A program made the position numbers and the translations under genes. Below are positions 63,958-64,000 of a stretch of 64,000 bases of DNA, one piece after another. The stretch's first letter is position 1. Each line of letters opens with the position of its first letter. Source of the DNA: Bemisia tabaci. Its lineage: Eukaryota; Arthropoda; Insecta; Hemiptera; Aleyrodidae. The stretch lies in NCBI RefSeq assembly GCF_918797505.1, contig NC_092799.1, positions 14,718,295-14,782,294 of the forward strand, written 5' to 3'. The notes beneath the pieces were generated by a model, which did no database searches, was not told the origin of the DNA, and worked only from the letters and a program-made list of their open reading frames with translations.

Positions 63958-64000
63958 CACCAGGGGGAAAAAAACACATTGGATCTAGAGTCCAGAGTCT
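63958..64000. mobile_element. MITE, family A, cut by the window edge
   Basis: CACCAGGGGGAAAAAAACAC then GGATCTAGAGTCCAGAGTC: the left arm of a family A element. The end CACCAGG has an extra base relative to CACTGG. Confidence 0.8.

Overview
This window looks like non-coding arthropod nuclear DNA. It is moderately AT-rich, no frame shows a recognisable protein domain, and about half of it is short non-autonomous transposons (MITEs). The many short hairpin families suggest a hemipteran insect such as a whitefly, but nothing seen here settles the species. I found no convincing conserved protein-coding gene. Family letters (A, B, C ...) are labels made up for this window. Copies were recognised by comparing stretches of the window with each other by eye, so boundaries are usually good to a few bases and identities are not computed.

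Layout. Positions 1-8.2 kb are AT-rich and poor in MITEs. They hold a chain of good splice signals with compatible phases (1285-1521, 3316-3381, 3754-3786, 3908-3964), two other possible first exons (6615-6671, 8211-8246), one MITE (4144-4396) and stretches full of short echoed motifs. From 8.4 to 59.7 kb the DNA alternates between MITE clusters and short GC/CpG-rich islands. Tandem arrays sit at 10361-11143 (MITE J multiplied into a satellite), 39587-40575 (184-bp unit), 50720-51450 (280-bp unit) and 57918-58861 (four family B MITEs). A tRNA-derived SINE with three GC-rich tail hairpins lies at 45833-46200 on the minus strand. From 59.7 kb to just before the end the DNA is again AT-rich and MITE-poor; another family A copy begins at 63958 and is cut by the window edge.

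The MITE families can be grouped by their own ends. Family A (CACTGG ends, 2-bp target duplications in seven copies) and families C and U (CACTG or CACAG ends followed by oligo-A) point to the CACTA/CMC group. Family F (CAGTGGCG ends, perfect 8-bp duplications in three copies) points to hAT. Family M (402- and 442-bp hairpins, TTAA on both sides in both copies) points to piggyBac. Family J makes 4-bp AATT/AAAT duplications, and family G 5-bp duplications in two copies. Many insertions are nested (A in C, A in B, A in A2, D in E, J in H, Q in P), so their relative ages can be read. No transposase gene is present, so all of them must be moved by proteins encoded elsewhere.
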